Part shown: piece by piece, positions 61,482-64,000 of the stretch | Numbering within the stretch: position 1 is the stretch's first letter | How the letters are laid out: every line of letters begins with the position of its first letter | Assembly (NCBI RefSeq): GCF_000165125.1 | Contig: NZ_AEIU01000059.1 | Coordinates: forward strand, 1-64,000 | Source: Vibrio caribbeanicus ATCC BAA-2122 | Lineage (GTDB): Bacteria; Pseudomonadota; Gammaproteobacteria; Enterobacterales; Vibrionaceae | Length of the DNA stretch: 64,000 nt | Direction: 5' to 3' | Translations under genes and position numbers: made by a program | Notes under the pieces: generated by a model | The model's database searches: none | What the model saw: only the letters and a program-made list of their open reading frames with translations | Told to the model about the DNA's origin: nothing

Positions 61482-62356
61482 CCAAACACAGGATGAAAAA
61501 GCAATGGCTTGCTGTTATTGCTAGCATCATCTTCTTTTCTAACCTGACTCAGGCGAAAGACATTATCACCAGTTTACCCGTGACCTACATGTTGGCGACT
61601 CAGTTGACAAAAGGCTCGGAGATTCAAACCGATTACTTACCCCCGAATCGTTATGGTATTGAACGTATAGAAAACTGGTATGCAAGCAAAGGTACGCAGC
61701 ATGCGAAAGCCGCAGCAAAGAATGCAACGGTTGCCATTACGTTAGGTGCCATTTGGCCACAAGACCCCACTTATATTTACGCCCGTCAAGGTAATATTCA
61801 TGTCATCGAAGTCGATGCTTCTCAAGCGATATCACCTCATGCCCAAAGTGTTGCTGCACTGACACTCAATGATGGAAGCATATCGAAATATGTTTGGTTG
61901 AATCCAACCAATCTTATTCGCATGATTGGGATCACCAGTGAAGATTTACAACGTATCTTTCCGTCTGATGCCCATATTATTCGTAACAACCAGCAGCGCC
62001 TATTATTGAATATTCGCGATCTTATTGACCAACAACAAAATGAGATATTTAAGCGCAATATTGATTCCGTTGTTCTCTTTAGTCAGTCGCTTGAAGATTT
62101 TGCCTCAGGGATGCAATTATTTGTTTCCGGTCGTCAATTTAAACCTGAGTTTGAGTGGAGCAAAGAGGACAAAGCACGTTTAAAAACACTATTTTCTCAA
62201 GATAAAACCCTTTGGGTTATGACGACTCGAAAGCCAAGCAAACAATTACTTACTTTAATTCCTGAAGACAGAATTTTGGTCGTCGACCCTATTGACCGTT
62301 GGGGTAGTGAAGGAATAGATCACGACAACCCATTGAAAAGATGGACTTTTAAATAA
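61478..62356 (+). CDS. second binding-protein-like gene in metal operon
   Basis: The 292-residue product has a signal peptide (WLAVIASIIFFSNLTQA) and a divergent cluster A-I-like fold: DIITSLPVTYMLATQLTKGS, QTDYLPPNRYGIERIENWYA, and KYVWLNPTNLIRMI. The equivalents of metal-ligand histidines are largely absent, so it may bind another ligand or be an accessory. Its start overlaps the permease stop and it is followed by a terminator. Confidence 0.7.
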   Translation: MTKHRMKKQWLAVIASIIFFSNLTQAKDIITSLPVTYMLATQLTKGSEIQTDYLPPNRYGIERIENWYASKGTQHAKAAAKNATVAITLGAIWPQDPTYIYARQGNIHVIEVDASQAISPHAQSVAALTLNDGSISKYVWLNPTNLIRMIGITSEDLQRIFPSDAHIIRNNQQRLLLNIRDLIDQQQNEIFKRNIDSVVLFSQSLEDFASGMQLFVSGRQFKPEFEWSKEDKARLKTLFSQDKTLWVMTTRKPSKQLLTLIPEDRILVVDPIDRWGSEGIDHDNPLKRWTFK

Positions 62357-62391
62357 TATCTTGTTCTTTTTATGACTGACTTGATAAGCAT

Positions 62392-62416
62392 AAGCCCGTA
62401 TAAACCGGGCTTTTAT
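62392..62416 (+). terminator. rho-independent terminator of metal operon
   Basis: AAGCCCG and CGGGCTT arms with a six-base loop, then TTATTT, placed 36 bases after the last operon gene. Confidence 0.85.
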
Positions 62417-62442
62417 TTACAGTTGTGAATGTAAATAATGTA

Positions 62443-62461
62443 AATGATATTAATTATCATT
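62443..62461 (+). promoter_or_regulatory. Fur box upstream of TonB receptor
   Basis: AATGATATTAATTATCATT is a perfect dyad (arms AATGATA and TATCATT), close to the Fur consensus, 62 bases before the receptor start. Confidence 0.75.
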
Positions 62462-62523
62462 TAGATTGCAATTAAAGTATTCGCATCTTTAATAGCCCAG
62501 CGCTCAAAGCGTAGATTATCAAA

Positions 62524-64000
62524 ATGAAAATTAAATCTCTTTCCGTCGCCATTTCGGTTGCACTGACTTCCTTTTCCGCCATTTCTGCTCAGGAAAAAAC
62601 ACAGGATACACTCGTAGTTACTGGCTCCGCGCTTGACCAGTTAGTTCAGACTGAGATCAACTCCGAATCACTCGAACAAAAACAAGCATCGGACATGAAA
62701 GATGTCCTTAACACTATTCCAAGTGTTACTGTTGATGGGAATGCGCGATATTCACGCAAAGTGTTTGTTCGTGGTTTGGAAGATAAGTTTTCTGTTGTAA
62801 CGATTGATGGTTCACGACAAGAGGGCCAGCTTTTCCATCACAATGGTGACCAAACTATAGACCCTGCAATGCTTAAAGTCGCTGAAGTTGAGCTGGGTGG
62901 TAATTCTGTGCTCGCTGGTGCCGGTGCTATCAACGGAACATTTAGTTATGAAACAAAAGATCCTTCCGATCTACTTGCGTATGATGAAAGCATCGGTGCT
63001 CGCGTAAAAACAGGCTACCAGACGGCCTACGAGCGTTTCTCTACCGACGTTGCACTATACGCTAAAGTCAATGACCAACTGCAGTTTTTAGGTATTGCCA
63101 ACTATTCAGACGATGGTGACCTGCATATACCTGATAAAGAAAACGTCACTTCAAAACAAGGTGAACTCAAATCAGGTTTAGCAAAAGTTGTCTTTATCCC
63201 TAACGATGAAAATGAGTTTAAACTGACGTTTAATCGCTACAGCGATGGAGGAAAGCGTCAGCTTTCTGGTGAAAAAGCGGGTGCACTCTATGCAGAGGAT
63301 GAACACCATTACAGCTCAATGAACCGTGATACTGTCACTCTTCAACACAGCTACGACGCAGGCAGCGATCTCATCAGCCTAAAATCAAATCTTTACTATA
63401 ACCACCAATACATGGATCGCGATGCATTGATAGACGACAATCTTTCTATACCGGATAGAAAATACAACGTCACAACTATCGGAGGTGATGTCCGCAACGT
63501 TTCTTGGATTGGTGAACACGAGCTGACCTACGGTCTAGAAGGTTATAAAGCAAAACAGTGGATTGATGCTGGAGATGGCGTTTATCTATCCGGACCAGAA
63601 CAAGGTAACACTAAAAAATATGGCATGGATGGCGGCACTATCACAGCTTACGGCCTATACATCCAGGATAAATTTGAAATTAACGACTTCACGCTTACTC
63701 CAGGGGTACGTTACGACGTGCATAAACTAGGGGGAGTGTATTCGGGGGAATTTAAACAGGTCTCTCCGAAGTTCAAAGGACAATATCAAGCGAGCGACAA
63801 CTTAAGTTTGCGTATTGGTTACGGGCGCTTATTTAAAGGGGCTGCGCTACCTGAAACCTTGACGATGAAACCTGCAAGCGATGTCACACAGTCTGATACT
63901 AAAGCCATGACAGGTAATAACTATGAAGCGGGCTTTGATTACGACCTCACTTCAGCTCTAAATGCGGACAGCGCGCTATTCGGGTTCACGGTATACACCT
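62524..64000 (+). CDS. TonB-dependent receptor, truncated by window end
   Basis: The open frame starts at ATG 62524 with a signal peptide (MKIKSLSVAISVALTSFSAI then SAQ), a TonB box region (DTLVVTGS), and a plug with KVFVRGLEDKFSVVTIDGSR and AEVELGGNSVLAGAGAINGT. The beta-barrel continues to the last base without a stop. It has HHNGDQ in the plug, as seen in some heme or metal receptors. The Fur box and the upstream metal ABC operon suggest it brings the same metal complex across the outer membrane. Confidence 0.8.
   Translation, partial: MKIKSLSVAISVALTSFSAISAQEKTQDTLVVTGSALDQLVQTEINSESLEQKQASDMKDVLNTIPSVTVDGNARYSRKVFVRGLEDKFSVVTIDGSRQEGQLFHHNGDQTIDPAMLKVAEVELGGNSVLAGAGAINGTFSYETKDPSDLLAYDESIGARVKTGYQTAYERFSTDVALYAKVNDQLQFLGIANYSDDGDLHIPDKENVTSKQGELKSGLAKVVFIPNDENEFKLTFNRYSDGGKRQLSGEKAGALYAEDEHHYSSMNRDTVTLQHSYDAGSDLISLKSNLYYNHQYMDRDALIDDNLSIPDRKYNVTTIGGDVRNVSWIGEHELTYGLEGYKAKQWIDAGDGVYLSGPEQGNTKKYGMDGGTITAYGLYIQDKFEINDFTLTPGVRYDVHKLGGVYSGEFKQVSPKFKGQYQASDNLSLRIGYGRLFKGAALPETLTMKPASDVTQSDTKAMTGNNYEAGFDYDLTSALNADSALFGFTVYT

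Overview
The window looks like a chromosomal segment of a Vibrio-type marine gammaproteobacterium. This is inferred from the gene families present: FhuF-like reductase, a VirK/YbjX protein, the acyl-CoA thioesterase, the ffs SRP RNA, Fur-type iron boxes, and integron attC-like sites in an AT-rich cassette region. Roughly 45 kb of accessory DNA (1-45,000) joins a conventional housekeeping and iron/metal-uptake segment (45,025-64,000). No tRNA, rRNA, CRISPR array, integron integrase or intact transposase was seen.

Region 1-9,100 holds a secreted reprolysin-like zinc protease preceded by a membrane-anchored gene that looks like its detached propeptide, an FhuF-like ferric reductase, a VirK/YbjX gene, and a translationally coupled pair of a pterin-dependent aromatic amino acid hydroxylase and a PLP decarboxylase. 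These are followed by a YcaQ-type DNA glycosylase and a cytidine deaminase. Region 9,300-15,000 holds a TonB siderophore receptor with a PepSY partner under a Fur-like site. It also holds two adjacent gene remnants, a periplasmic binding protein, and an OhrR-like regulator divergent from a periplasmic catalase-like peroxidase, with a perfect palindromic operator between them.

Region 15,400-25,500 holds a membrane-anchored polymorphic toxin with a C-terminal RNase A-like domain and a coupled CdiI-type immunity gene. Next come an unrecognised secreted protein, a compact three-gene biosynthetic operon (TauD-like dioxygenase, ATP-grasp-like enzyme, PaaK-like adenylate-forming enzyme), a Nudix-PAP2 fusion and a sugar O-acetyltransferase. 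Region 25,600-32,300 holds a secreted hypothetical protein, a Sel1-repeat lipoprotein, an SPFH protein and a secreted HEVIH metallopeptidase-like protein with its own Fur-like box.

Region 32,400-45,000 is a decayed gene-cassette array read mostly on the minus strand. Small one-gene units (HAD phosphatase, DUF6434, GNAT, TrmO-like, MFS, short secreted proteins) end at attC-like sites. The region is peppered with a short GGACACACACC repeat that appears to belong to a REP/RAYT family, because one pair of inverted copies encloses the first codons of a RAYT transposase. A near-identical 219-bp direct repeat flanks the MFS gene. The array also carries a four-gene minus-strand operon encoding a small Gly-rich protein, an ABC exporter whose ATPase domain has lost Walker A, an HlyD-like adaptor and a secreted protein. 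This operon is the strongest candidate for an undescribed system here.

From 45,025 the order is ffs RNA, an alkyltransferase-like protein, acyl-CoA thioesterase II, a YHYH lipoprotein, an Lrp-type regulator divergent from a cysteine synthase-like PLP enzyme, DUF1244, a Tim44-like protein, a TetR regulator, an MFS-acyltransferase fusion and a YjiH-type permease. The window ends with a Fur-associated operon (PepSY, DUF2271, DUF4198, DUF6162-like, metal ABC transporter, second binding-protein-like gene) and a truncated TonB-dependent receptor with its own Fur box.
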